DNA of 51,328 nt from Clostridiales bacterium (GCA_017964005.1 JAGCSR010000060.1:1-51328), one strand, 5' to 3'; shown: positions 27,568 through 37,684, counted from the stretch's first letter. Notes: generated from the sequence alone by a model not told the origin. Program-made: numbers and translations.

Positions 27568-29493
27568 TTACTTTTCGGGGTTCACCGTCTCAAGATCTGC
27601 CATCCAGACAGCAGAACTTGCATCCGAAGGCATCCTCCAGTCGCCTCTCGGAGACAGGGCAACCGTACCGACTTTAGGGCCGTCCGGCAGGCACGAACGC
27701 TTGAACTGCTGGTTAAAGAATCTTCTGACAAAAGTCTTGAGCCACTTATAGATAGTTACATCGTCGTAATCCCCGGCGAAAGCGATCTTCGCAAGACGGA
27801 ATATCTTGGAAGGCGCAAACCCGAACCTCATGAAATAATACAAGAAGAAATCATGCAGTTCGTAAGGTCCTACGATATCCTCGGTCTTCTGGGAGATCGT
27901 GCCGTCCTCCGTCGGAGGAAGCAGTTCGGGAGATACCGGAGTCGCAACGATATCGGCAAGAACACGGGACAGCTCGGGATCAGATTCCTTAACGGCATAT
28001 GATTCGTGAGAAACAAGGTGTCTTACCAAAGTCTTGGGAACAGATCCGTTGACTCCGTACATGGACATATGGTCTCCGTTATATGTAGCCCATCCCAAAG
28101 CAAGTTCGGACAGGTCACCCGTACCTACCACGAGTCCGCCGATCTGATTGGCGATATCCATCAGGACCTGAGTCCTCTCCCTTGCCTGACTGTTCTCGTA
28201 AGTAACATCGTGATCGTCCTCGGAATGTCCGATATCCTTGAAATGCCGGATAACGGATTCTTTGATATTGACTTCCATGAAGTCGGTCTTATAAGCTTTC
28301 GCAAGGCCTACGGCATTATTGTATGTCCTGTCTGTCGTACCGAAACACGGCATCGTAACAGACACGATATTCTCTGACGGGAGCCCCGCCATCTCAAAGG
28401 CCTTGGCGGTAACGATAAGCGCCAGGGTCGAATCGAGTCCTCCGGACAGTCCGACAACAGCGTGATCTATATGACATGACTTAAGCCTTGTGTAAAGGCC
28501 TGCTGCCTGCATCTTGATTATCTTGGCGCATCTGCCGTCCAGTTCGGCCTTCTCTTCGGGAACGAAGGGCGATTTGGAAATATATCTCTTTATCTCGATA
28601 TCCGGCGGAGTAAAATCGAACACTTCACGCACGGAATCACGGGTCTCTGACTTGAACGTGTTCATCTTCCCTCTCTCGGATGCGATCCTCTGAAGGTCGA
28701 CATCAGCGTAGATGATACCGTTGTCGAACAGATTGCTTTCGGCCAGGATCTTGCCGTTCTCCGCGATAATGTTATGCCCGGAGAATACCAGGTCCTGAGT
28801 TGATTCGCCGAAGCCGCAGTCTGTGTAGATATAGACGCAGCAGCATTTGGCGCTCTGCATCTTAACGAGGTCACGCCGAAACTCCGCCTTACCGATTATC
28901 TCATCAGACGCGGACAGATTACAGATAATGTTGGCGCCTTCCACAGCATAAGACAAAGAAGGAGATTCTGTTGCCCACAGATCCTCGCAGATCTCGGTCG
29001 CAAAAGAGAACCTCGGGCAGACCATATTCTCGTAAATGAGCCTTCCGAGCAAAGTCTCATCTTCACCGTAAACAACATCCGGGTATTGCTCATCGAATGG
29101 AACAAAATGTCTTAGCTCATAGAACTCGGAATAGTTAGGGATAAAAGTCTTGGGCGTAAGTCCCATAACGCGGCCGCGGCAGATAGCGGCGCCGCAGTTA
29201 TAGAGCTTGTTATTCTGCCTGACAGGAACGCCGACCACAAAAGCGATGTCAAGGTCCTTGGTGGCATCGGCGATCTTGAATAATGCGGTTTTCGCGGCGC
29301 GGATCAATGTATCCGATAAGAAGAGATCGCCTGCGGTATAACCGGTAACACAAAGTTCGGGGAAGACGAGCAGCGAACAGTCGTTGGCAGCTGCCTCCTT
29401 AACACACTCGATGATCGCATCCGAATTATAATCGCAATCCGCAACCCTGATCTCGGGCGTTGCGGCGCCTACTCTCAGAAAACCGTCCTTCAT
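27568..29493 (-). CDS. nadE: Glutamine-dependent NAD+ synthetase
   Basis: Last step of NAD synthesis, amidating nicotinate adenine dinucleotide with glutamine nitrogen. The 641 residues combine an N-terminal nitrilase-type glutaminase (catalytic Glu in FPELCVTGY, Cys in FATEICEDLW) and a C-terminal synthetase with the PP-loop VGLSGGLDSTLALI; GTGDLSELALGW is the second synthetase motif. The ATG at 29493 has GAGGTG at the right distance; the frame to 29553 has no such site. It lies between rpsO and pnp, which in many bacteria are direct neighbours; terminators on both sides suggest its own transcript. Confidence 0.95.
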   Translation of the reverse strand: MKDGFLRVGAATPEIRVADCDYNSDAIIECVKEAAANDCSLLVFPELCVTGYTAGDLFLSDTLIRAAKTALFKIADATKDLDIAFVVGVPVRQNNKLYNCGAAICRGRVMGLTPKTFIPNYSEFYELRHFVPFDEQYPDVVYGEDETLLGRLIYENMVCPRFSFATEICEDLWATESPSLSYAVEGANIICNLSASDEIIGKAEFRRDLVKMQSAKCCCVYIYTDCGFGESTQDLVFSGHNIIAENGKILAESNLFDNGIIYADVDLQRIASERGKMNTFKSETRDSVREVFDFTPPDIEIKRYISKSPFVPEEKAELDGRCAKIIKMQAAGLYTRLKSCHIDHAVVGLSGGLDSTLALIVTAKAFEMAGLPSENIVSVTMPCFGTTDRTYNNAVGLAKAYKTDFMEVNIKESVIRHFKDIGHSEDDHDVTYENSQARERTQVLMDIANQIGGLVVGTGDLSELALGWATYNGDHMSMYGVNGSVPKTLVRHLVSHESYAVKESDPELSRVLADIVATPVSPELLPPTEDGTISQKTEDIVGPYELHDFFLYYFMRFGFAPSKIFRLAKIAFAGDYDDVTIYKWLKTFVRRFFNQQFKRSCLPDGPKVGTVALSPRGDWRMPSDASSAVWMADLETVNPEK

Positions 29494-29556
29494 GGCAAAA
29501 CACCTCTCAATAAAGACTAAATAGATTATACCTTCTCGAAAAACATTATACAAACA

Positions 29557-29589
29557 TAAGAAAAAGGTTGCCTCTTCCGAGACAACCTT
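29557..29589 (-). terminator. Terminator behind rpsO
   Basis: Stem AAGGTTG / CAACCTT with an inner CTC / GAG pairing, followed by TTTTTCTT on the minus strand. Confidence 0.85.
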
Positions 29590-29610
29590 CCTTGATCGAA
29601 AATCTTGAAA

Positions 29611-29886
29611 TTACTTTCTGATTCCGAGCTTAGCAATAAGAGTTCTGTATCTCTCGATGTCGATGGACATAAGGTAATCGAGAAGTCCTCTTCTCTTACC
29701 AACCATCATCAGAAGTCCTCTTCTGCTGTGGTGATCACCCTTGTGAGTCTTGAGGTGCTCTGTGAGGTGATTGATCCTGTAAGTAAGGATAGCGATCTGA
29801 ACCTCAGGAGAACCTGTATCGCCTTCTGCGATCTGATACTCTTTGATGATCGCCTGCTTGTCAATAGCAGCTGAACCTTTGCTCAT
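29611..29886 (-). CDS. rpsO: Ribosomal protein S15
   Basis: Small-subunit protein that binds the 16S rRNA three-way junction early in assembly; 91 residues, near the usual 88-89. [38 protein letters not shown] is the conserved core (quoted motifs: [19 protein letters not shown]) with the RNA-contacting His and Arg residues. AGGAGG lies in front of the ATG at 29886. The 5' leader carries a junction-like fold (separate entry), and a terminator follows at 29557-29589. Confidence 0.97.
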   Translation of the reverse strand: MSKGSAAIDKQAIIKEYQIAEGDTGSPEVQIAILTYRINHLTEHLKTHKGDHHSRRGLLMMVGKRRGLLDYLMSIDIERYRTLIAKLGIRK

Positions 29887-29960
29887 GGTAATTTCCTCCT
29901 TTATTTAGTATCCACCTGTAACGAAGAAACGGTTGGAGAATCCTGGTTCTGCGTTACGGC
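29887..29960 (-). promoter_or_regulatory. rpsO leader, probable S15 autoregulatory site
   Basis: GTAACG and CGTTAC (29918-29923 with 29952-29957) close a region with smaller inner pairings (AGAA/TTCT and others), followed by the ribosome site. A junction in front of rpsO is what S15 repressor sites look like in Gram-positive bacteria. Inferred by eye. Confidence 0.5.
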
Positions 29961-29969
29961 AACTTGCAA

Positions 29970-29998
29970 ATGATACTACATGTCTTCTTAAAAGTAAA
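29970..29998 (-). promoter_or_regulatory. Candidate rpsO promoter
   Basis: TTTACT (29998-29993), 17 bp, TATCAT (29975-29970) on the minus strand, just downstream of the hppA terminator. Confidence 0.45.
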
Positions 29999-30004
29999 TA
30001 GTTT

Positions 30005-30044
30005 TAAGAAAAGACCGGGGAACCTGATCTCTCAGATCCCCCGG
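30005..30044 (-). terminator. Terminator behind hppA
   Basis: CCGGGG / CCCCGG (30015-30020 with 30039-30044) with an inner GATCT / AGATC helix; TCTTTTCTT follows on the minus strand. Confidence 0.75.
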
Positions 30045-30070
30045 GATAATTACTTTATCAATCCAAGTTA

Positions 30071-32215
30071 TTACTTGAACAGAGTGAAGTTCCTGATGAC
30101 AGGAGCCAGAGTGTTGGCAACTGTGGACATCATCTTGATGAAGATATCGAGTGCAACACCGACAACGTCCTTACGTGTGTCACCGATGGTGTCACCTGTA
30201 ACGGAAGCCTTGTGCGCAGGAGAACCCTTGCCGTGGCCCTCGAGCTGTTCACTCTCAATGTACTTCTTTGCGTTATCGAAAGCACCGCCGGAGTTACCCA
30301 TGAAGATAGCTCTGGGGATAGCAACGATAGTAGCACCGACAAGGAGACCGCCGACGAACTGAACGCCGAAGATGAAACCGCCAACGATCGGGATTACGAT
30401 AGCCAGGAGCGAAGGAACAACCATTCTTCTGATAGCTTCCTTTGTAGCCATCTCGATCATCATGTTGTAGTCAGGCTTAGCCTTACCCGCAAGAACCTCT
30501 TCTGTCATCTGCTTGTCTCCGACATCAGCCATGATCTTTGCAGCATCGATGGTGTTGTCTGTAAGCATAGCCGTAAAGTACTCGACAAGTCCGCCGCCGA
30601 TAAGACCGCCGGCAACGACTACGAATGAAGCGAAGTTCAAGGAGAGCTCAGCACCGATATCGGAATAGTTACCTACATAAGCTACGATGAGGGAAACTGT
30701 TGCGAAAGCAGCAGATCCGATAGCGAAGCCCTTACCGATAGCAGCTGTTGTGTTACCTACAGCGTCGAGCTTATCTGTGATCTGACGTACTTCGTGAGGC
30801 AGGTGACAAGCTTCTGCAAGTCCGCCTGCGTTATCAGCGATAGGACCGAAAGCGTCGATGGAAACCGTAGCGCCGACGAATGCGAGCATACCGAGAGCGG
30901 ATACGGCAATACCGTAGATACCGCAGATGAATCCGGAGATAACGAGAGCAACACCGATGATAAGGATCGGGAACAAGCAGGATCTTGAACCGATAGCGTC
31001 ACCCTTTGTAACAACGAAAGCCTCACCCTCAGGGCAGATCTCAGCCAGTTCTCTTGTGGGCTTATGCTCTGTGGATGTGTAATACTCTGTGATCATACCG
31101 ATAGCAACACCGGAAACGATACCGCATACGGAAGAGATCCAGGGGGAAAGCCAACCGAACCTGAACTCATCATAGAGCTGAACGCCCTGATAGTTGAACA
31201 GGAAGTAGCAGGCAACACCGCCGAGAACAACCGTGAATCCTGCAGAGATCCATGTAGCAAGGTCAAGCTCTTTGGAAGGGTTATCGCTCATCTTCTTGAT
31301 GTTAGCGATACCGAGGCCGATAAGGCATCCTACGAGGCCTACGCAGGCAAGGATGATCGGGAAGATAACAGTTGCCTTGAATGTGGTCTCTGTGATGTTC
31401 TGGTGCTCAGCATTAATAGCTGTCTTATAAAGTGTAACTGCGATCATGATAGTTGCTGTCATTGTAGCAACGAAGCTCTCGAGCAAGTCAGAGCAGTTAC
31501 CTGCGATATCGTTAACATTATCACCGATAAAGTCAGCGATCGTGTTAGGGATACGGCTGTCATCCTCAGGAAGGTCATGACGGAGCTTACCCAGGATATC
31601 GGAGGAGATATCAGCTGCCTTGGTGTAGTTACCTCCGGCAACACGGTTGAACATAGCAACGATGGAGCAGCCCAAAGAATATGTGGATATTCTCATAACA
31701 GAGGGGTTGCACTGGAGATTAAGAACGAATCCTGAACCCGTAGCATCATGATCGATACCTGAGATAAGGAGGATGCAGACAAGACCCAGCATACCGAAAG
31801 CCTGAACAGCCAGACCGGAGATGGAACCGCCGCAAAGAGCAACCTTAACAGTCTCGCCGATGGACAAGGACTCACGGGCCTTGTTGGATGTGCGGACATT
31901 TGCGTAAGTTGCAGATCTCATACCGAGGATACAAACACAGGAACTCATCAGCGCTCCGATAACGAAGGTGATACCTGATGTCTTCTCGATAAACAATGTA
32001 AAGACGACTGCAAGGATAGCAACAACAGTAATGATACCCTTGAACTCAGTCTTAAGGAATGTTACTGATCCGGAACGGATGATCCCGGACAGCTCGATCA
32101 TGTCAGGTGTTCCTTCGGGCATCTTCTTGATCCTGAAGAAGTTTGCGAAAACATAAGCCATCGCAATAAGACAAACACCCAATACGATCAGAAGGATGAT
32201 TAAAGTTTTACTCAT
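30071..32215 (-). CDS. hppA: Membrane pyrophosphatase (ion-pumping)
   Basis: Couples hydrolysis of pyrophosphate to pumping of H+ or Na+ across the membrane; 714 residues with about 16 membrane helices. The catalytic loops are recognisable: YTKAADISSDILGK, GDNVNDIAGNCSDLLES and DAFGPIADNAGG. GNTTAAIGKG has Ala where K+-independent enzymes have Lys, so a K+-dependent type is likely. Compared with the usual DVGADLVGK and GDNVGDVAG loops, several small residues are changed while the Asp and Lys ligands remain. Pumped ion cannot be read from this. Its own terminator lies at 30005-30044. Confidence 0.93.
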   Translation of the reverse strand: MSKTLIILLIVLGVCLIAMAYVFANFFRIKKMPEGTPDMIELSGIIRSGSVTFLKTEFKGIITVVAILAVVFTLFIEKTSGITFVIGALMSSCVCILGMRSATYANVRTSNKARESLSIGETVKVALCGGSISGLAVQAFGMLGLVCILLISGIDHDATGSGFVLNLQCNPSVMRISTYSLGCSIVAMFNRVAGGNYTKAADISSDILGKLRHDLPEDDSRIPNTIADFIGDNVNDIAGNCSDLLESFVATMTATIMIAVTLYKTAINAEHQNITETTFKATVIFPIILACVGLVGCLIGLGIANIKKMSDNPSKELDLATWISAGFTVVLGGVACYFLFNYQGVQLYDEFRFGWLSPWISSVCGIVSGVAIGMITEYYTSTEHKPTRELAEICPEGEAFVVTKGDAIGSRSCLFPILIIGVALVISGFICGIYGIAVSALGMLAFVGATVSIDAFGPIADNAGGLAEACHLPHEVRQITDKLDAVGNTTAAIGKGFAIGSAAFATVSLIVAYVGNYSDIGAELSLNFASFVVVAGGLIGGGLVEYFTAMLTDNTIDAAKIMADVGDKQMTEEVLAGKAKPDYNMMIEMATKEAIRRMVVPSLLAIVIPIVGGFIFGVQFVGGLLVGATIVAIPRAIFMGNSGGAFDNAKKYIESEQLEGHGKGSPAHKASVTGDTIGDTRKDVVGVALDIFIKMMSTVANTLAPVIRNFTLFK

Positions 32216-32348
32216 TTGAGCCTCCTCATGACAGTATTTTATTAGGATTACAGCGTTAATAAATTTTAAGCCGTAACGATTATATATTAATAAGTCTAAA
32301 AAGCAATGAGGAATTTATATATTTTATGTCGAAAATATTAGATGACAG

Positions 32349-33260
32349 TTATTTGATCAATGATTCGGCAAAATACTCAGGATCAAAATCCACAAGATCT
32401 TCGGCGCTCTCACCCAAACCGGCGAGGACGATGGGCTTGGAAGATGCATATGCGACAGCGACAGCAACGCCGCCCTTGGCGGACCCGTCCAGCTTGGTGA
32501 TACCGATATAATCCAGATCCATTACTTCCGAGAAGCTCTCGGTCTGGATAACCGCATTCTGGCCTGTTGTTGAATCGATTATGAGCATGGACTTGACGTC
32601 CGCGTCGGGCGACGTCCTGTCGATAATCCTTCTGATCTTGGCGAGTTCGTCCATAAGATTCTTCTTGTTGTGGAGCCTGCCTGCCGTATCAACGATAAGC
32701 AGATCGGCATTTCTTGCGTTGGCGGCATTTACCGCATCGAAAACAACAGCCGCCGGGTCAGCACCGTCCGTTCCCTGGGATATAACGGTCGTGTCGGTCT
32801 TCTCTCCCCAGGACTTGAGCTGTTCTACTGCTGCGGCTCTGAAAGTATCAGCTGCGGCAAGGATAACCTTCTTGCCTTCGTTCTTGAATCTTAATGCGAG
32901 CTTGCCGCAGGTGGTGGTCTTCCCTGTTCCGTTAACGCCGATCATGATCAGGATATTGAGTTTGCCTTCGACCGGGCGGTACTTGGTCTTCTCACCGAGG
33001 ATCTCTACGATGGAATCCTTTACAGTCGCAAGAACTGCTTCGGAACTGTCGTCACCGGACTTCTTGATCTTCTGCTTGACGTCATCAATGATCTTGCCGG
33101 ATGCGGGAATACCGCAGTCAGCCCGGATCAGGAGTTCTTCAAGGTCATCGAGCATGTCCTCATCGAAATGCCCAGTCCCTGCTGCAATCTGCGTGAATGC
33201 AGTCGAGAAAAACTTGCGTGTCTTATCAAGACCTGATCTGAACTTATCTAATAATCCCAT
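32349..33260 (-). CDS. ftsY: Signal recognition particle receptor FtsY
   Basis: Membrane-associated GTPase that docks the signal recognition particle for cotranslational insertion; 303 residues, without a long acidic N-terminal domain. The N domain (residues about 1-90) is followed by the G domain with GVNGTGKTTTCGKLA (G1), DTAGR (G3) and TKLDGSAKGG (G4/closing loop). The start is the ATG at 33260, 11 nt behind the smc stop with AAGGGG in front; the longer frame to 33347 would lie inside smc. It is the last gene of the rnc-smc-ftsY row. Confidence 0.96.
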   Translation of the reverse strand: MGLLDKFRSGLDKTRKFFSTAFTQIAAGTGHFDEDMLDDLEELLIRADCGIPASGKIIDDVKQKIKKSGDDSSEAVLATVKDSIVEILGEKTKYRPVEGKLNILIMIGVNGTGKTTTCGKLALRFKNEGKKVILAAADTFRAAAVEQLKSWGEKTDTTVISQGTDGADPAAVVFDAVNAANARNADLLIVDTAGRLHNKKNLMDELAKIRRIIDRTSPDADVKSMLIIDSTTGQNAVIQTESFSEVMDLDYIGITKLDGSAKGGVAVAVAYASSKPIVLAGLGESAEDLVDFDPEYFAESLIK

Positions 33261-33271
33261 CTGTATACCCC

Positions 33272-36200
33272 TTACGATCCGAGTTCCATCGACAATATCT
33301 TGGAGATGCCGCGCTCTGCCATGGTGACACCGTACATACGGTCGCATGCCTCCATAGTTCCCTTACGGTGTGTTACCAGAACGAACTGGGTCTTGGCGGT
33401 ATAACGTCTAACAAAATCGGTAAACCTTACGATATTAACATCATCAAGCGCAGCCTCGACCTCATCGAGGATAACGAAAGGCGACGGCTTGAGTTCCAAT
33501 ATTGCGAACAGGAATGCGATCGCCGTAAGGCATCGCTCGCCTCCCGACAGGAGCGAGAGATTCTGGAGTTTCTTTCCCGGAGGCTGAGCCTTGATCTCAA
33601 TAGCGCAGTTTAAGACATCCTCGTCGTTATCAAGAAGGATCTCTGCCGTTCCGCCGCCGAAGAGGTCAGCGAATACGACCTTGAAGTTCTCATTGATAGT
33701 ATTGAAGTGTTCAATGAACTGAGCGCGCATCTCGGTAATGAGTTCTTCTATCAGTTTTTCGAGCTCCTTCTTGGAAGTAAGGATATCCTCGCGCTGAGAT
33801 ACCATGAACTCATATCGCTTGGATACCTGATCGTACTCTTCGATGGAGTTAAGATTAACGGGACCCAGATCACGGATAATGTTGCGAAGCTGTGTAACCT
33901 CCCGGTTGACCTTGCCCAGATCCTTGACAGGTTCGGCATCTTCCTTGACATTGTCGTATGTGACCTCGTAGTTTTCCCAGAGACGGTTCTTGGCATCATC
34001 GATGTCGTTGATATATTTCTCATACTTGGAGACGTGGGCTGACAATTTGTTGCGCAGATTGTTGATGACATCAGACACCTGCGTGATACGATCGACGAAC
34101 CCGCTCATCTCAGCGCTGACCTTCTCCTTCTCCTCGAAAAGCTCAGCTATCTTGGCCTCGAGCTTGCCCTCGCTCTCCTTAAACTTGGCGATCTTCTTAT
34201 CTATTGCGGCAGATTCTTCTTCCGCTTCCTTTATCCTCTTGTTGCACTCTGCTATCTCATCGACCTTAGCCTTTATCGCGTTATTCGTATCTTCGATCTG
34301 TCCCTTGATATGGGATGCCAGATCCAGGACACCGTTGCGCTCGGCCAGGAGCTGCGCTGCCTTGGCAGTGATCTCGGCTTCCTTATCGCGGACGGAATCG
34401 ATCTTGGCTTTGTACTCCTCGTTGATCTCGTCACGCTTGGCAATAGTCTCCTTGAATCCTGCGAGGGAATCTTCGAGCTCCGTCTCGATGGACTCGTATT
34501 CTTCTATATCTTCCTGTGTCTTGATCTTTTCTTTAGACATATCGGACAGAGACTGTTCCAAAGCACAGATCTCATCTTCAATGCCCTTGGTCTTCTCTTC
34601 GAGGTTGCGGTAGGCACTCTCAGCCTTGACACGCTCGACGGAATAGAACTTGAGCTGCTCTGCCAGCTGCTCGAGTTCAATAGTAACGGTACCCAGCTTA
34701 TCGTCTATCTCCTGGCGGTCCTGCTCGGAATCGGCAAGCTTATTATCGAGAGTCTCGACCTTCTTGGCGAGTTCTTCTATCTCCCGGGAACGGCCTAAGA
34801 TTCCGATGCCGGAATTCTTGAAGTATCCGCCGGTCAAAGAACCGCCGGGATTAACGGCGTCACCGTCGATACAGATAACCTTGGATGAGTGCTCGATCTT
34901 ACGGGCAATATCCCTGGCATCGTCTAACGTCTCGGAGATTATTATGCGTCCCAAAAGATTCGAGATAATATCCTTAAGTTCCGGATCGCACTTTACGAGT
35001 TCGGAAGCAATACCGATATAGCCTGCGCAGGAAGACGCCTTCTTCTTTACTTCAGGCGCGATATCTCTGGGTCTTATATTCTCCTTCGGCAGGAATGTGA
35101 TCCTTCCGAGCTTATGGTCCTTGAGCACATTGATGAGATAGGATGCGTCATCCTCTGTCTCGGTAACCACATTATGGATGGAGTTGCCGAGAGCCGTCTC
35201 GATAGCAACCTCGTACTTGGCGTCAACATTTATAAGGTCTCCGATGATGCCGACGATACGCTCGGACACTTCTTTATCTTCTTTTGCCTTATCGGAGAGC
35301 TTCTTAACGGATTCCTGATAGCCGTCCTTGCGGGACTCCAGGTCTTTCAAGGACTTAAGCCTTGCCTCGAGAGCTACAAGCCTCCTGTTATTCTCATCGA
35401 AAAACTTATTCAGCTCGTTCTGCTTGACCTTGAGTTCGGCCATCTTCTCATCTCTTTGAGAGATATCGGACTTAACGTCCTTTTCTCCGGAGATCATGTC
35501 GTGCCAGTATTTATCGGCTTTTGCAAGTTCCTCGTCAGAACCTTTCTTGGATTCTTTGATCTCTTTAAGCTTGCCCTGGACTTCCGAGATCCTCTCATCG
35601 AACCCTTCGACCTTACCTTTGGCCGCAAGGATATTCCTCTTGACTTCGAAAAGCTCGTCAGTCTTGCCCTGGATAGTCTCATTTACGGACCTGAAGGAAT
35701 CTTCCTTGTCGGCAAGTTCCTTCTCCAGGTCTTCTTTATCTTTTACGAACTGCTCGCCCTGTTCCTTGAGAGCTGTTGCCTCATCCAGAAGCTTTGCGGC
35801 CTTGGTCTTATGGTCCTCTCTTACGGCTGCCAGGTCTTCCGCGGCCTTATTAAGTTCTGCGAGGCTCTCCTCATTAGTCTTAAGTGCCTCCTGAGCAGAG
35901 ATGATCTTTTGTCCTGCGACCTTCTGATCTGCAACGAGCCCGTATTCTTCCTCAGTTATATCTGACAATTCCTGCCTGAGATCTTCGATCTTCTCTTCGA
36001 TCGCATCAGACCTGTCTGTAAATTCCTTATTGCTGTTGCGGAGAGCCTCAAATTCAGCTTCCTTTGCGGCTATATCTGATTCGAGAGTCTCTTTGACCTG
36101 TGACGAATCACCCATTGCATCCTGGGCGTTCCCTATCTTAGCGCAAAGAAGCGAGATTTCTTTTGTCTTCAGTTCATCGTAGGTCTTATGGTAAGTCCTG

Positions 36201-36835
36201 GCTTTCTCAGCCTGCTCACCCAGAGGCTCGATACGGCTTTCGATCTCACCTATTATGTCATTGAGCCTTATGAGGTTATTCTCAGTGGAATTCAGTTTGC
36301 GCTCCGCTTCTTCCTTGCGCATCTTGAACTTTACGATACCTGAAGCCTCTTCCACGATCCTTCTTCGGTCTTCTGACTTGGATGAGAGAACCTCATCGAC
36401 CCTGCCCTGACCTACTATGGAATAACCGTCCTTACCGAGACCTGTATCCAGAAACAGACCTGTAATGTCCTTAAGGCGGCAATTAACCTTATTTATCTGA
36501 TATTCGCTCTCACCGGACCGGTAGAGCCTTCTGGTAATCTGTATCTCAGGGAACTCAAGATCTACCCGGCGATCGGAATTATCGAGAACAAGCGTAACTT
36601 CGGCATAATTCATGGCTTTACGGGCAGAAGTGCCGTTGAAGATGACATCCTCCATCTTACCGCCACGCAAAGTCTTGACGCTCATCTCGCCCAAAACCCA
36701 GCGAACGGCATCCGTAATGTTGGATTTGCCGCTGCCGTTAGGACCGACCACGGCAGTCATGCCGGGGCCGAATTCGACGACCGTATGTTCGGGGAATGAC
36801 TTAAACCCCTGAAGCTCGAGTTTCTTTAAATACAT
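33272..36835 (-). CDS. smc: Chromosome segregation protein SMC
   Basis: Condensin-type ATPase that organises and segregates the chromosome; 1187 residues, full length. Head parts are GPNGSGKSNITDAVRWVLGE near the N-terminus (Walker A) and LSGGERCLTAIAFLFAI with FVILDEVEAALDD near the C-terminus (signature and Walker B). Two long Glu/Lys-rich coiled-coil arms flank the hinge around residues 510-680 (AIETALGNSIHNVVTET, GGSLTGGYFKNSG). The gene follows rnc by about 56 nt. No scpA or scpB gene is in the window. Confidence 0.97.
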   Translation of the reverse strand: MYLKKLELQGFKSFPEHTVVEFGPGMTAVVGPNGSGKSNITDAVRWVLGEMSVKTLRGGKMEDVIFNGTSARKAMNYAEVTLVLDNSDRRVDLEFPEIQITRRLYRSGESEYQINKVNCRLKDITGLFLDTGLGKDGYSIVGQGRVDEVLSSKSEDRRRIVEEASGIVKFKMRKEEAERKLNSTENNLIRLNDIIGEIESRIEPLGEQAEKARTYHKTYDELKTKEISLLCAKIGNAQDAMGDSSQVKETLESDIAAKEAEFEALRNSNKEFTDRSDAIEEKIEDLRQELSDITEEEYGLVADQKVAGQKIISAQEALKTNEESLAELNKAAEDLAAVREDHKTKAAKLLDEATALKEQGEQFVKDKEDLEKELADKEDSFRSVNETIQGKTDELFEVKRNILAAKGKVEGFDERISEVQGKLKEIKESKKGSDEELAKADKYWHDMISGEKDVKSDISQRDEKMAELKVKQNELNKFFDENNRRLVALEARLKSLKDLESRKDGYQESVKKLSDKAKEDKEVSERIVGIIGDLINVDAKYEVAIETALGNSIHNVVTETEDDASYLINVLKDHKLGRITFLPKENIRPRDIAPEVKKKASSCAGYIGIASELVKCDPELKDIISNLLGRIIISETLDDARDIARKIEHSSKVICIDGDAVNPGGSLTGGYFKNSGIGILGRSREIEELAKKVETLDNKLADSEQDRQEIDDKLGTVTIELEQLAEQLKFYSVERVKAESAYRNLEEKTKGIEDEICALEQSLSDMSKEKIKTQEDIEEYESIETELEDSLAGFKETIAKRDEINEEYKAKIDSVRDKEAEITAKAAQLLAERNGVLDLASHIKGQIEDTNNAIKAKVDEIAECNKRIKEAEEESAAIDKKIAKFKESEGKLEAKIAELFEEKEKVSAEMSGFVDRITQVSDVINNLRNKLSAHVSKYEKYINDIDDAKNRLWENYEVTYDNVKEDAEPVKDLGKVNREVTQLRNIIRDLGPVNLNSIEEYDQVSKRYEFMVSQREDILTSKKELEKLIEELITEMRAQFIEHFNTINENFKVVFADLFGGGTAEILLDNDEDVLNCAIEIKAQPPGKKLQNLSLLSGGERCLTAIAFLFAILELKPSPFVILDEVEAALDDVNIVRFTDFVRRYTAKTQFVLVTHRKGTMEACDRMYGVTMAERGISKILSMELGS

Positions 36836-36891
36836 GTAAAAATATTAATCCTATCGATAGTACCGAAAGATTATACCACAAAGGAACAAAC

Positions 36892-37593
36892 TCAACCGTT
36901 AAAAATCTCGTTGTACTTACTGACAGCTTCCTTGGCGCACAATTGCTCGGCTTCCTTCTTGCTGTGACCCACAGCCTGGGCAAGGAAGATATCATCGGCA
37001 TAGACCGCGCACTCGAACTCAAGATTATGCGCCGGTCCGCGCTCATCAAGGATCCTAAACGTGATCTCGTGCTGATTCCCCTTCATCTGCGCGATTTCAA
37101 GGAGCCTGCTCTTGTAATCAAGAAAAATCTCACCGTTTACGGCCTTATTGATCGTCTCGGTAAGATTTTTTGTGACTACATCGAACGCAGCGTCGAATCC
37201 GCCATCAAAATATACTGCGGCAACCACCGACTCAAAACAGTCTGCCAGGGATGAAGCCTTGTCGGCTCCGCCGCTCTGGGCTTCGCCCTTGCCGAGTTTC
37301 AGGTACTTGCCCAGTTCCAGCTTCCTTGCAACTTCCGCAAAAGACTGCTCACACACGGCTGTGGCGCGCATCTTGGTAAGATACCCCTCACCTGCCATAG
37401 GCTTCATGTCATACAAGATCCTGCCAACAGCAACATCCAGGATAGCGTCTCCGATGAACTCTAATCTCTGATTAGATTCGTAATGTTCCCCGCCGTTCTC
37501 GAAAACATATGTTGTATGAGTAAAGGCCGTCTCCAAAAGAGAAATGTCTTTGAATTTATAACCCAAAGCTTCCTCTAAACCGGAATAGTCCAT
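36892..37593 (-). CDS. rnc: Ribonuclease III
   Basis: Endonuclease for double-stranded RNA (rRNA processing), 233 residues. The catalytic signature NQRLEFIGDAILD and the second acidic site DCFESVVAAVYFDGG carry the expected metal-binding acids; a double-stranded-RNA-binding domain follows (YKSRLLEIAQMKG to AKEAVSKY). I take the ATG at 37593 (MDYSGLEEA) with GGAGG upstream; an in-frame ATG four codons earlier lies before that site. The order acpP, rnc, smc, ftsY is a classic Gram-positive cluster. Confidence 0.95.
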   Translation of the reverse strand: MDYSGLEEALGYKFKDISLLETAFTHTTYVFENGGEHYESNQRLEFIGDAILDVAVGRILYDMKPMAGEGYLTKMRATAVCEQSFAEVARKLELGKYLKLGKGEAQSGGADKASSLADCFESVVAAVYFDGGFDAAFDVVTKNLTETINKAVNGEIFLDYKSRLLEIAQMKGNQHEITFRILDERGPAHNLEFECAVYADDIFLAQAVGHSKKEAEQLCAKEAVSKYNEIFNG

Positions 37594-37615
37594 AACATCC
37601 TCCATCGTTAACTAT

Positions 37616-37660
37616 AAAAAAGGCTGCCTCTATAGTGAAAATATCACATTAGAGGCAGCC
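37616..37660 (-). terminator. Terminator behind acpP
   Basis: Perfect 11-bp stem GGCTGCCTCTA / TAGAGGCAGCC around a 17-nt loop, then TTTTTT on the minus strand. It separates acpP from rnc. Confidence 0.9.
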
Positions 37661-37684
37661 CGTTATATTGTCATAGTTCGAAAA

